Assembly: GCA_011372105.1 (NCBI GenBank)
Contig: DRTT01000005.1
Location: 1-13,270, forward strand
DNA from: Candidatus Aerophobota bacterium
Lineage (GTDB): Bacteria > Aerophobota > Aerophobia > Aerophobales > B3-G15
Reading direction: 5' to 3'
Length of the DNA stretch: 13,270 nt
Notes under the pieces: generated by a model
Told to the model about the DNA's origin: nothing
What the model saw: only the letters and a program-made list of their open reading frames with translations
Databases searched by the model: none
Translations under genes and position numbers: made by a program
Shown: piece after piece, positions 7,112 to 13,270 of the stretch
Numbering within the stretch: position 1 is the stretch's first letter
Layout of the letters: every line of letters starts with the position of its first letter

Positions 7112-7139
7112 ATTTTACAATTTACTCTGTGGATGTCAA
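7112..7139 (-). promoter_or_regulatory. Sigma-70-type promoter for rseC and the minus-strand cluster
   Basis: The minus strand has a perfect -35 TTGACA (7134-7139), a 16-base spacer and a 5/6 -10 TAAAAT (7112-7117). The expected transcription start is about 7104-7106, one to three bases before the rseC ATG at 7103. No properly spaced Shine-Dalgarno exists: AAGG lies one base from the ATG. Confidence 0.6.
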
Positions 7140-7160
7140 ATTTCAGGAGTTCTCAGGGTG

Positions 7161-7173
7161 TAAAATAATTTTA
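7161..7173. repeat. 13-bp AT-rich palindrome between divergent promoters
   Basis: TAAAATAATTTTA is a perfect inverted repeat (six-base arms, one-base centre). It lies between the two outward-facing -35 boxes (7134-7139 and 7181-7186), where an operator or a shared UP-like element could act on both transcripts. Short AT palindromes are frequent in AT-rich DNA, so function is unproven. Confidence 0.3.
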
Positions 7174-7180
7174 TCAGCAA

Positions 7181-7208
7181 TTGACAATATCTTGCTTTTT
7201 GATAAATT
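7181..7208 (+). promoter_or_regulatory. Sigma-70-type promoter for secD-secF-murG-murC
   Basis: A perfect -35 TTGACA (7181-7186), a 16-base spacer and a 4/6 -10 TAAATT (7203-7208) precede secD. Transcription would begin near 7215, giving a leader of roughly 58 bases that ends in AGGAG before the ATG. No attenuator or riboswitch fold is apparent in the leader. Confidence 0.5.
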
Positions 7209-7273
7209 AGCAAAGAAAGTTTTTCGTTTTAAATTTTTACAAAACTAACAAAATAACAAAAGGAGCAGGTAAT

Positions 7274-8566
7274 ATGCGAAGATTTAGCCGATGGATAATG
7301 TTACTTGTGATTGTCTTGATTGCTCTTTCGGTTTGGGCTATTTATCCACCCGGAGAAAAAATAAATCTTGGACTTGATCTTAAAGGAGGTATGCATCTTG
7401 TGCTGGAGGCAGATACAAGAAGATTGCCTCCAGGTGAAAGTGTAAAAGATGCTGTTGATACAGCTCTTGAGGTTATTCGTAATAGAATAGACCAGTTTGG
7501 TGTTAGAGAACCTACCATAGCAAGACAGGGACTGACAAGAATTGTGGTTGATCTTCCTGGTATAGAGGACCCTCAAAGGGCAATTGAGCTTATAGGGAAG
7601 ACAGCTCTTCTTGAGTTTAAACTTTTAGATGAAAAAGGAGATTTAAACAAGGCGCTTGAAGGAGATATTCCTGCAGGAGATGAGATATTGTATGACTCTG
7701 AGGGGAAAGCCTACCTTGTAAAAAAAGAGGCTCTTCTAACAGGAAGTGCCATAAAAGATGCAAGAGTTGAGATAAACCAGTGGGGGCAACCTTATGTTGC
7801 CCTTGATTTTACAAAAGAAGGAGCAGAAAAGTTTGCTGATATCACAGGGAAACATGTGGGAGAAAGACTTGCCATAATTTTAGATAATGTGGTAAAGTCT
7901 GCTCCTGTTATAAAGACTCGTATCACGGGAGGAAAGGCTGTTATAGAAGGAAATTTCACCATGGAGGAGGCAAACGAACTCAGGATAGTTCTGAAATCAG
8001 GTGCCCTGCCTATCCCTCTTAATATAATTCAAAATACAACAGTTGGTCCTTCTCTTGGAAAAGACTCTATCAGGAAAGGTCTTTTATCAGGAATAATAGG
8101 ACTTATTGCTGTTCTTATTTTCATGGGTGTTTATTACAAAAAGGCGGGTTTGATAGCTGACCTTGCCCTCATTTTAAATCTTTTATTTCTGATGGCCTCA
8201 CTTGCCGCTTTAAAAGCTACCCTTACTCTTCCAGGCATAGCCGGTATAATTTTAACTATTGGCATGAGCATAGATGCAAATGTTATAATTTTTGAACGTA
8301 TCAGGGAAGAGCTTAAAAAAGAGAGGGCTCCACGTTCTGCTGTCGATGTGGGATACGATAGAGCTCTAAGGACAATTCTTGATGCCAACATCACCACATT
8401 AATTACGGCTCTTATTTTGTTTCAGTTTGGGACAGGACCTGTTAAAGGATTTGCCACCACTCTTTCTATAGGTATTCTTGCAAGTCTTTTCACCGCGGTG
8501 GTGGTTACAAGGGCTATATTTAATCTTCTTCTGGAAGAAAGGCCTGTTCAAAGGCTTAGCATATAA
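7274..8566 (+). CDS. secD: Protein translocase subunit SecD
   Basis: SecD pairs with SecF to pull exported proteins through SecYEG using the proton or sodium gradient. The 430-residue product is the compact form. Residues 7-25 are the first membrane helix, followed by LGLDLKGGMHLVLEAD (32-47), the P1 extracytoplasmic domain with IRNRIDQFGV (68-77) and GIEDPQRA (96-103), and then five membrane helices after about residue 265. The conserved fourth-helix motif GMSIDANVIIFERIREE (330-346) contains Asp334, at the position of the functionally important SecD aspartate. The start is supported by AGGAG eight bases before the ATG. secF follows 22 bases downstream, and no yajC is seen upstream. It is the first gene of the plus-strand operon. 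Confidence 0.97.
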   Translation: MRRFSRWIMLLVIVLIALSVWAIYPPGEKINLGLDLKGGMHLVLEADTRRLPPGESVKDAVDTALEVIRNRIDQFGVREPTIARQGLTRIVVDLPGIEDPQRAIELIGKTALLEFKLLDEKGDLNKALEGDIPAGDEILYDSEGKAYLVKKEALLTGSAIKDARVEINQWGQPYVALDFTKEGAEKFADITGKHVGERLAIILDNVVKSAPVIKTRITGGKAVIEGNFTMEEANELRIVLKSGALPIPLNIIQNTTVGPSLGKDSIRKGLLSGIIGLIAVLIFMGVYYKKAGLIADLALILNLLFLMASLAALKATLTLPGIAGIILTIGMSIDANVIIFERIREELKKERAPRSAVDVGYDRALRTILDANITTLITALILFQFGTGPVKGFATTLSIGILASLFTAVVVTRAIFNLLLEERPVQRLSI

Positions 8567-8588
8567 AAAAATATAGAAAGAGGTGAAG

Positions 8589-9701
8589 ATGCGACTCATA
8601 GGTGAAACTAAAATAGACTTCATTAAGTGGAGGAAAGTGGCTTTTGTGGTATCGGGTATAGCTATTGCCATTGGGATTATTTCCATGGTAGTGAAAGGAG
8701 GACCGAAGCTTGGGCTTGATTTTACAGGTGGAATTGAAGTTCGCCTTAAATTTGAAAAACCTTTTGAAGTGGGCGATATAAGATCTGCGCTTGCCAGGGT
8801 GGGTATGGGAACAGCTGTAATCCAGAGGTATGGAAAAAAAGAGGAAAATACTGTCCTTATAAGATATCATCTTCTAAGAATTTCTGAAAAAATAGCCTCC
8901 AATATAATAAATTATCGTGAAAAAGAAGGAGGGATTAAAAATCTGGAGGATCTTAGAAACATTCCAGGAGTGGAGGAGATAGGATATGAAAATATTTCAG
9001 CTTCCTTTACTACCGGTCCTGCTGAAAGTGACAAAATAAATATAAATAAGGTGTCAAAGGAGGTTCTTACCTCTGTTATTCAGAACATCACCTCCCGTCA
9101 GATGGCATCTAAAATTCAAGAGGCTATAAAAGATAAATTTGGAGAAAAAAATTCTTTTGAAGTTCTCAGTGTAGACCTTATAGGACCAAAGGTGAGTAAA
9201 GAACTACAGAAAAATGCTTTTATGGCTGTTATTTTTAGTTTGATTGGAATGCTTATTTACATTGCCTGGAGATTTGAGTTTCGCTTTGCAGTGGGAGCAG
9301 TTGTGGCACTTATCCATGATGTTCTAATAACCGTGGGAGCAATTTCTCTTGGTGGATTTGAGTTCACACTGCCTATTGTAGCTGCCCTTTTAACTATAGT
9401 TGGTTACTCTCTAAATGATACCATCGTTATTTATGATAGAATCAGGGAAAATATGAAGACTCTCAGGCGAAAAAAATTACCTCCAAAAAGTGTACTTAAC
9501 CTGGGTATAAATCAATCTCTATCCCGGACTATTATAACTTCCCTTACCACCTTTATCGTGGTGCTTGTTCTTTTTCTCTGGGGAGGAGAACCTCTGCATG
9601 GGTTTACATTCTCCCTCCTTGTGGGAGTGGTGGTTGGGACCTACTCCTCTATTTTTGTGGCAACTCCTGTTGTTTATGCCTGGGGTAAAAAAGGAAAATA
9701 A
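8589..9701 (+). CDS. secF: Protein translocase subunit SecF with helix-hairpin-helix-like insertion
   Basis: SecF is the partner of SecD in the RND-type export motor. The family core is clear: membrane helix at about 17-35, LGLDFTGGIEVRLKF (41-55), GPKVSKEL (199-206), then five membrane helices with GYSLNDTIVIYDRIREN (272-288) holding Asp277. The product is 370 residues, against roughly 290-320 for ordinary SecF. The excess lies at about 97-175 in the first extracytoplasmic domain and resembles ComEA-type helix-hairpin-helix sequence (separate entry). I chose the ATG at 8589, preceded by GAGGTG. A GTG six bases upstream (8583) is possible but overlaps that ribosome binding site. Reading frame and flanking domains are intact, so this is not a frameshift artefact. 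Confidence 0.96.
   Translation: MRLIGETKIDFIKWRKVAFVVSGIAIAIGIISMVVKGGPKLGLDFTGGIEVRLKFEKPFEVGDIRSALARVGMGTAVIQRYGKKEENTVLIRYHLLRISEKIASNIINYREKEGGIKNLEDLRNIPGVEEIGYENISASFTTGPAESDKININKVSKEVLTSVIQNITSRQMASKIQEAIKDKFGEKNSFEVLSVDLIGPKVSKELQKNAFMAVIFSLIGMLIYIAWRFEFRFAVGAVVALIHDVLITVGAISLGGFEFTLPIVAALLTIVGYSLNDTIVIYDRIRENMKTLRRKKLPPKSVLNLGINQSLSRTIITSLTTFIVVLVLFLWGGEPLHGFTFSLLVGVVVGTYSSIFVATPVVYAWGKKGK
8877..9113 (+). other. ComEA-like helix-hairpin-helix segments inserted in SecF P1 domain
   Basis: Residues about 97-175 of SecF are not accounted for by the usual SecF fold. SEKIASNIINYREKEGG followed by NLEDLRNIPGVEE reads like the second half of a ComEA helix-hairpin-helix unit (AxxIIxYRExxGxFxSxEDLxxVxGIG). 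DKININKVSKEVLTSV, further on, reads like the first half (xxINxASxEELxxLPGI). The halves therefore occur in reverse order, separated by a flexible stretch rich in Ser, Thr, Gly and Pro (137-148). Either the unit is circularly permuted, or it is what remains of two tandem units. These are motif resemblances by eye; no profile search was run. Confidence 0.6.
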
Positions 9702-9709
9702 AATTTGTA

Positions 9710-10825
9710 ATGAGAATTTTAATTGCTGCAGGCGGGACAGGGGGACACATTTATCCAGCAGTTGCTCTTGTTAAAGAAATAAAGAAAAAATTTCCTAATG
9801 CTTTTGTTTTGTGGATTGGTGGAAGAAAAAAATGGGAAAGAAGAATTGTTGAGAGGGAAAAAGTTCAATTTAAAACCATAAATGCCCCTCCCTTTCCAAG
9901 ATCTTTTTCGCCAATATCATTTTTAAACTTTTTATTTAAAATGCTCTTATCTTTTATCCAGTCTCTTTTCTACATATTATCTTTTAACCCTGATATTGTG
10001 GTGGGAATGGGTAGCTTTCACTCACTTTTCCCTGTCTTTTTTGCCTTTTTAACCGGTAAACCCGCAGTAATTTGTGAGCAAAATATTTCTCTTTCTCTTA
10101 CAAACAGAGCTCTTTTACCCTTTGCCTCAAAGGTTGTGTTAAGTTTTTCCTGTACTAAAGCTCGCCTTTCCCATAGAAAAAGAAAAAAAGCAGTTGTTAC
10201 TGGAAATCCTGTGAGAGAGGAGGTTATTACAACTTCAAAAAAGAAGGCAATAGATAATTTACAGCTGGAGGAGGGGAAATTTACCCTTCTTTTTATGGGA
10301 GGGAGCCAGGGAGCCCGGTATTTAAACAGGATTGCAGTTGAAGCTCTTTGTCTTCTTCAACAGGAAGAGATTGGGAAGAGCATTCAGTTTATTCTCATAT
10401 CAGGGCAGAAAGATTATCAGTGGGTAAAAGAAAGGCTCAAGAAGGTAAAGATAAGAGGGAAGGTATTTTCTTATCTTTCTGATATTCACAACGCTCTTGC
10501 AGCATGTGACCTTGTTATTTCGAGAAGTGGAGCAACTACAATCTCGGAAATAACGGCGAGAGGTATCCCCTGCATTCTTGTTCCTTATCCTTTTGCCACT
10601 CACCAGCATCAATTAAAAAATGCTCGTTTTCTGGAAAAAGAAGGAGCAGCTAAGGTGATTGTTCAGGAAAAGCTTACCCCCTCTTTTCTTAAAGAAGAGA
10701 TTAAGAAAATGGTAGAGGATGAAAAGATGAGAGAGAAAATGAGAGAAGCATCCAGGAAATTAGGGAATCCGGAAGCTACAGGTGCTCTTTTAAGTTTAAT
10801 TATGGAGCTTGCAGGGAGAAGATGA
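9710..10825 (+). CDS. murG: Undecaprenyldiphospho-muramoylpentapeptide beta-N-acetylglucosaminyltransferase
   Basis: MurG adds GlcNAc from UDP-GlcNAc to lipid I, making lipid II at the inner face of the membrane. The 371-residue GT-B product has the first glycine loop GGTGGHIYPA (8-17), the third GGSQGA (197-202), the UDP-GlcNAc site SRSGATTISE (271-280) and PYPFATHQHQLKNA (293-306). A strongly hydrophobic patch at about 69-92 fits membrane association. The N-terminal acceptor half is divergent: the usual GMGGYVSGP second loop reads GMGSFHSLFP (99-108), and the usual HEQN reads CEQN (122-125). It starts eight bases after secF with a distant AAGGA, and overlaps murC by four bases. Separation from a full dcw cluster, but with murC, is notable. 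Confidence 0.95.
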   Translation: MRILIAAGGTGGHIYPAVALVKEIKKKFPNAFVLWIGGRKKWERRIVEREKVQFKTINAPPFPRSFSPISFLNFLFKMLLSFIQSLFYILSFNPDIVVGMGSFHSLFPVFFAFLTGKPAVICEQNISLSLTNRALLPFASKVVLSFSCTKARLSHRKRKKAVVTGNPVREEVITTSKKKAIDNLQLEEGKFTLLFMGGSQGARYLNRIAVEALCLLQQEEIGKSIQFILISGQKDYQWVKERLKKVKIRGKVFSYLSDIHNALAACDLVISRSGATTISEITARGIPCILVPYPFATHQHQLKNARFLEKEGAAKVIVQEKLTPSFLKEEIKKMVEDEKMREKMREASRKLGNPEATGALLSLIMELAGRR

Positions 10826-12195
10826 TGCATGTTTATTTTGTCGGAGTTGGAGGGATAGGTATGAGTGGTCTTGCCAGGATACTTCTTGAATCAGGATATA
10901 AGGTGTCCGGTTCAGACTTGAGAAAAACAGAGATTATAAGAAGACTCTGCGAGGAAGGGATGACTTTTTATTCAGGACATAAAAAAGAGCATGTTAAAGG
11001 TAAGGACCTTGTTATTTTTTCCTCAGCTATTAAGCAGGACAATCCTGAAATAATCCAGGCAAAGCTTGAAGGAATTCCTCTTATTTCAAGGGGAAGATTT
11101 GTTGCGGAAATCGCTAATCTGAAAAAAAGTATAGTTATTGCCGGAACCCATGGAAAGACTACAACAACTGCTCTTATATCAGAGCTTCTGCTGGATGCAG
11201 AAAAAGACCCCACAATACTTGTTGGAGGGGTGTTGAAGAGGATAGATTCAAACAGCAGATTTGGAAGAGGGGAATGGATGATAGTAGAATCTGATGAATC
11301 TGATGGCTCTTTTTTATTTCATCACCCGGATATAGCTGTTATCACTAACATTGAGAAAGATCATCTTGATTTTTATCATTCATTCCAAAATATTTTGCAG
11401 GCTTTCTCAAAGTTTATAGATAGAATTAAACCTGAGGGGGTAGGTATTTTTAACTTTGATGACCCTGCACTTTTTTACCTCTTGACCACAAAGAAAAAGA
11501 GAAAAGGAAAGATTTTAACCTACGGTTTAAGTTCTAAGGCTGATATTTGGGCAAAAAATATTGATCTTAAGCCTCTTCAGGCAAGCTTTGAGGTTATGTT
11601 TAAAAAAAACTTATTGGGGAAGGTGGAAGTTCCTCTTGCCGGCTTTCACAATGTCTACAACTGTCTTGCTGTAATAGGTGTGGGGATTTTTTTAGGGATT
11701 GATTGGAAAAAAATAAAAAAGGCTCTTTTTCATTTTGAAGGAATAAAGAGAAGATTGGAAAAAGTTGGAGAGATGGGAAAAATTCCCGTTTTTGACGACT
11801 ATGCTCATCATCCAACTGAAATAAAAGCTGTCTTAAAAGAACTCAAAAGGCTTAAGAGAAGAATTATCGCCATATTTCAGCCCCATCGTTACACGCGAAC
11901 AAAATTACTTCTATCCGAATTTGCACCCGCTTTTGATGAAGCTGATGTGCTTGTTCTTCTTCCAATATACCCTGCAGGTGAATTGCCAATTTCGGGGATA
12001 GATGGGAAGTCTTTTTTTGAACACGTCAAAAAAAAGAGAAAACTTCCCACTTATTTTTTTTCTTCCAAAAAAGACGTGATCAATTTTATAAGAGAAAATC
12101 TTAAAAGAAATGACTTAATAGTTACAGTAGGAGCAGGTGATGTTACCTACCTTTCTCAAGAGATTTTATCCTCTAAGTTTACACTGGAGGAATAA
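10822..12195 (+). CDS. murC: UDP-N-acetylmuramate--L-alanine ligase
   Basis: MurC is the ATP-dependent ligase that adds L-alanine to UDP-MurNAc, the first peptide-stem step. The 457-residue length is normal. The N-terminal domain has the UDP-binding loop GVGGIGMSGLA (8-18), the central domain has the P-loop GTHGKTTTT (108-116) and ESDESDGSF (156-164), and the C-terminal domain has DDYAHHPTEI (325-334) and QPHRYTRT (353-360). Two adjacent ATGs could start it: 10822, overlapping the murG stop by four bases, or 10825, which gives a better spacing from GGGAG. The difference is one methionine. Its last 17 bases overlap the end of the opposing synthase gene, and no terminator is visible. Confidence 0.97.
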   Translation: MMHVYFVGVGGIGMSGLARILLESGYKVSGSDLRKTEIIRRLCEEGMTFYSGHKKEHVKGKDLVIFSSAIKQDNPEIIQAKLEGIPLISRGRFVAEIANLKKSIVIAGTHGKTTTTALISELLLDAEKDPTILVGGVLKRIDSNSRFGRGEWMIVESDESDGSFLFHHPDIAVITNIEKDHLDFYHSFQNILQAFSKFIDRIKPEGVGIFNFDDPALFYLLTTKKKRKGKILTYGLSSKADIWAKNIDLKPLQASFEVMFKKNLLGKVEVPLAGFHNVYNCLAVIGVGIFLGIDWKKIKKALFHFEGIKRRLEKVGEMGKIPVFDDYAHHPTEIKAVLKELKRLKRRIIAIFQPHRYTRTKLLLSEFAPAFDEADVLVLLPIYPAGELPISGIDGKSFFEHVKKKRKLPTYFFSSKKDVINFIRENLKRNDLIVTVGAGDVTYLSQEILSSKFTLEE

Positions 12196-13270
12196 CTGTA
12201 AAAATAAGCTTTGCTTGCTCGGGGAAAGCTGCTATGAAACGAAGCTCATCATCAGTTAAAGGTTTTTGAGTGTGCACATTTGCGTAACGAACAAGTTCTA
12301 ATATCTTGTAAGCTTCCTTTTCGTCCTTAAATTCTATTTCAAGCTTCTCGTAAACGTTTCTAAATCCTTTTATTCCTCCATATTCTCCAGTTGTTATTTT
12401 TCTCCCGGTCTCTATTATTTCCGGCTCTCCCCTACCAAGTTCTCTATAATCGTAAAGTTCATAGTTTTTTCTATCTTTCAATGCACCATCCGCGTGAATT
12501 CCTGATTCATGAGCAAAAGCGTTTTCTCCCACACCTGGCTGGTTAATAGGTATAGGAACACCGAAGGCGTAAGAGGCGTATTTTGCAATTTTCCAGGCTT
12601 TGGTAAGGTCAATTCTCTCGTCTAAGAGATTGAGTTTATCAAAGCCGCTTGCCTTTTTAAGGGCAAGTATAACTGATACAAGGTCAGCATTTCCGGCACG
12701 TTCCCCCATTCCATTCACTGTAGTGTTGATGTAAGCATCAACGCCTGCATCTATTGCAGCTTTGGCTCCTGCAACAGAACAGGCAACAGCCATACCAAGG
12801 TCATTATGGCAATGAAGTTCAATAGGAATTTGAACCTCTTTTGCTAACCTGTAAACTCTGTCATAAATGGTGAAAGGATCGTCGTAACCAAGAGTGTCGC
12901 AGTATCTTATTCTATCTGCCCCTGCTTCCTTTGCTGCAACTGCAAATTCAATTAAAAATTCATCATCAGTTCTTGATGCATCTTCAGCATTAACTCCTAC
13001 TATTTTCATTCCATTTTCTTTGGCAAATCTTACAGTTTCAACCACCATACCTATTATGCTTGGTTTGGAGGAATCCTCTTGTGGTCTTCTTACAACCCTT
13101 CCCTGAAATTTTCCCCTTACCATTTGTTCTGATGTGGAGATAGAGATGTTTACATTTTCTATTCCTATCTCAAGTGCTTTTTCTATATCTTCTTTAAATG
13201 GTCTGCACCAGCCAGAAAGAATTATTGGTTTTAAAACTCCCATCCTGGCAAGTTGAATATTTGCTTTGAG
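12179..13270 (-). CDS. Homocitrate/2-isopropylmalate synthase-family enzyme, 5' partial
   Basis: The gene runs off the right edge: the frame stays open past the ATG at 13243, and the family N-terminus (DTTLRDGEQ-type motif) is missing, so that ATG is internal. The 363 visible residues are a DRE-TIM metallolyase that condenses acetyl-CoA with a 2-oxo acid. Counted from Met at 13243, it shows NAEDASRTD (85-93), the metal-binding ELHCHNDLGMA (142-152; His144, His146), NTTVNGMGERAGNADL (173-188) and HESGIHADG (245-253). NTTVNG and HESGIH favour a homocitrate synthase/NifV-like member over LeuA, and the C-terminal allosteric LeuA domain is absent. The usual GKHSG-type segment reads GEYGG (286-290). 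Substrate is undetermined: homocitrate, citramalate or isopropylmalate synthesis all remain possible. Confidence 0.85.
   Translation of the reverse strand, partial: LKANIQLARMGVLKPIILSGWCRPFKEDIEKALEIGIENVNISISTSEQMVRGKFQGRVVRRPQEDSSKPSIIGMVVETVRFAKENGMKIVGVNAEDASRTDDEFLIEFAVAAKEAGADRIRYCDTLGYDDPFTIYDRVYRLAKEVQIPIELHCHNDLGMAVACSVAGAKAAIDAGVDAYINTTVNGMGERAGNADLVSVILALKKASGFDKLNLLDERIDLTKAWKIAKYASYAFGVPIPINQPGVGENAFAHESGIHADGALKDRKNYELYDYRELGRGEPEIIETGRKITTGEYGGIKGFRNVYEKLEIEFKDEKEAYKILELVRYANVHTQKPLTDDELRFIAAFPEQAKLIFTVIPPV

Noticed and set aside
8399..8870. Two overlapping minus-strand open frames across the secD-secF junction
   Set aside because: They lie antisense to conserved secD and secF sequence and show no family features or start signals.
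9565..9774. Open frame spanning the secF-murG junction in another frame
   Set aside because: Both neighbours are complete, conserved genes in their own frames; the low-complexity product looks like an out-of-frame read.
12207..12230. AGCTTT/AAAGCT hairpin as a terminator after murC
   Set aside because: The loop is 12 bases, the stem is six mostly AT pairs, no U-tract follows, and it lies within the coding end of the opposing gene.
1..13270. Mobile elements, CRISPR arrays, phage genes or defence systems
   Set aside because: I saw no direct-repeat arrays, transposase or integrase sequence, or recognisable defence proteins; nearly all of the window is assigned to core genes.

Overview
The window looks like ordinary chromosomal backbone of an AT-rich bacterium with an anaerobe- or thermophile-like flavour. 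Arginine is mostly AGA/AGG, proteins are rich in Lys and Glu, an Rnf-type subunit is present, and lysine/meso-diaminopimelate appears to be made by the LL-diaminopimelate aminotransferase (DapL) route. The phylum cannot be named from the sequence alone. I see no phage, transposon, CRISPR array or other mobile DNA.

Layout. (1) At the left edge, a plus-strand gene cut by the window encodes a coiled-coil plus LysM protein. It ends at a hairpin (455-490) that serves as a bidirectional terminator for the convergent gene beyond. (2) From 7103 down to 491 runs one long minus-strand cluster. In transcription order it is rseC-like, rnfE, smpB, ssrA (tmRNA), dapB, dapL, pdxJ, acpS, rho, rpmE. Spacing is tight: 4-base ATGA-type overlaps at dapB/dapL and pdxJ/acpS, 4 bases between dapL and pdxJ, and 6 bases between the smpB stop and the tmRNA 5' end. 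The larger gaps are 101 bases before rho and 51 before rpmE. (3) A 170-base divergent promoter region (7104-7273) separates this cluster from (4) a plus-strand operon secD, secF, murG, murC (7274-12195). (5) The right end is a minus-strand homocitrate/isopropylmalate-synthase-family gene, cut by the window. It overlaps the end of murC tail-to-tail by 17 bases.

How the genes fit together. The window is housekeeping: trans-translation (SmpB and tmRNA side by side), cell-wall precursor supply (DapB, DapL) and assembly (MurG, MurC, a LysM protein), protein export (SecDF), vitamin B6 (PdxJ), acyl-carrier-protein activation (AcpS), transcription termination (Rho), ribosomal protein L31, and a membrane redox pair (RseC-like, RnfE).

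The most unusual item is SecF. It carries about 80 extra residues in its first extracytoplasmic domain, and these read like two halves of a ComEA-type helix-hairpin-helix in swapped order. Other points worth a look are a solitary rnfE paired with rseC outside any rnf operon, a MurG with a degenerate second glycine loop, a near-leaderless promoter for rseC, a tmRNA apparently embedded in an mRNA operon, and a homocitrate-synthase-like enzyme in an organism that appears to make lysine via DAP.
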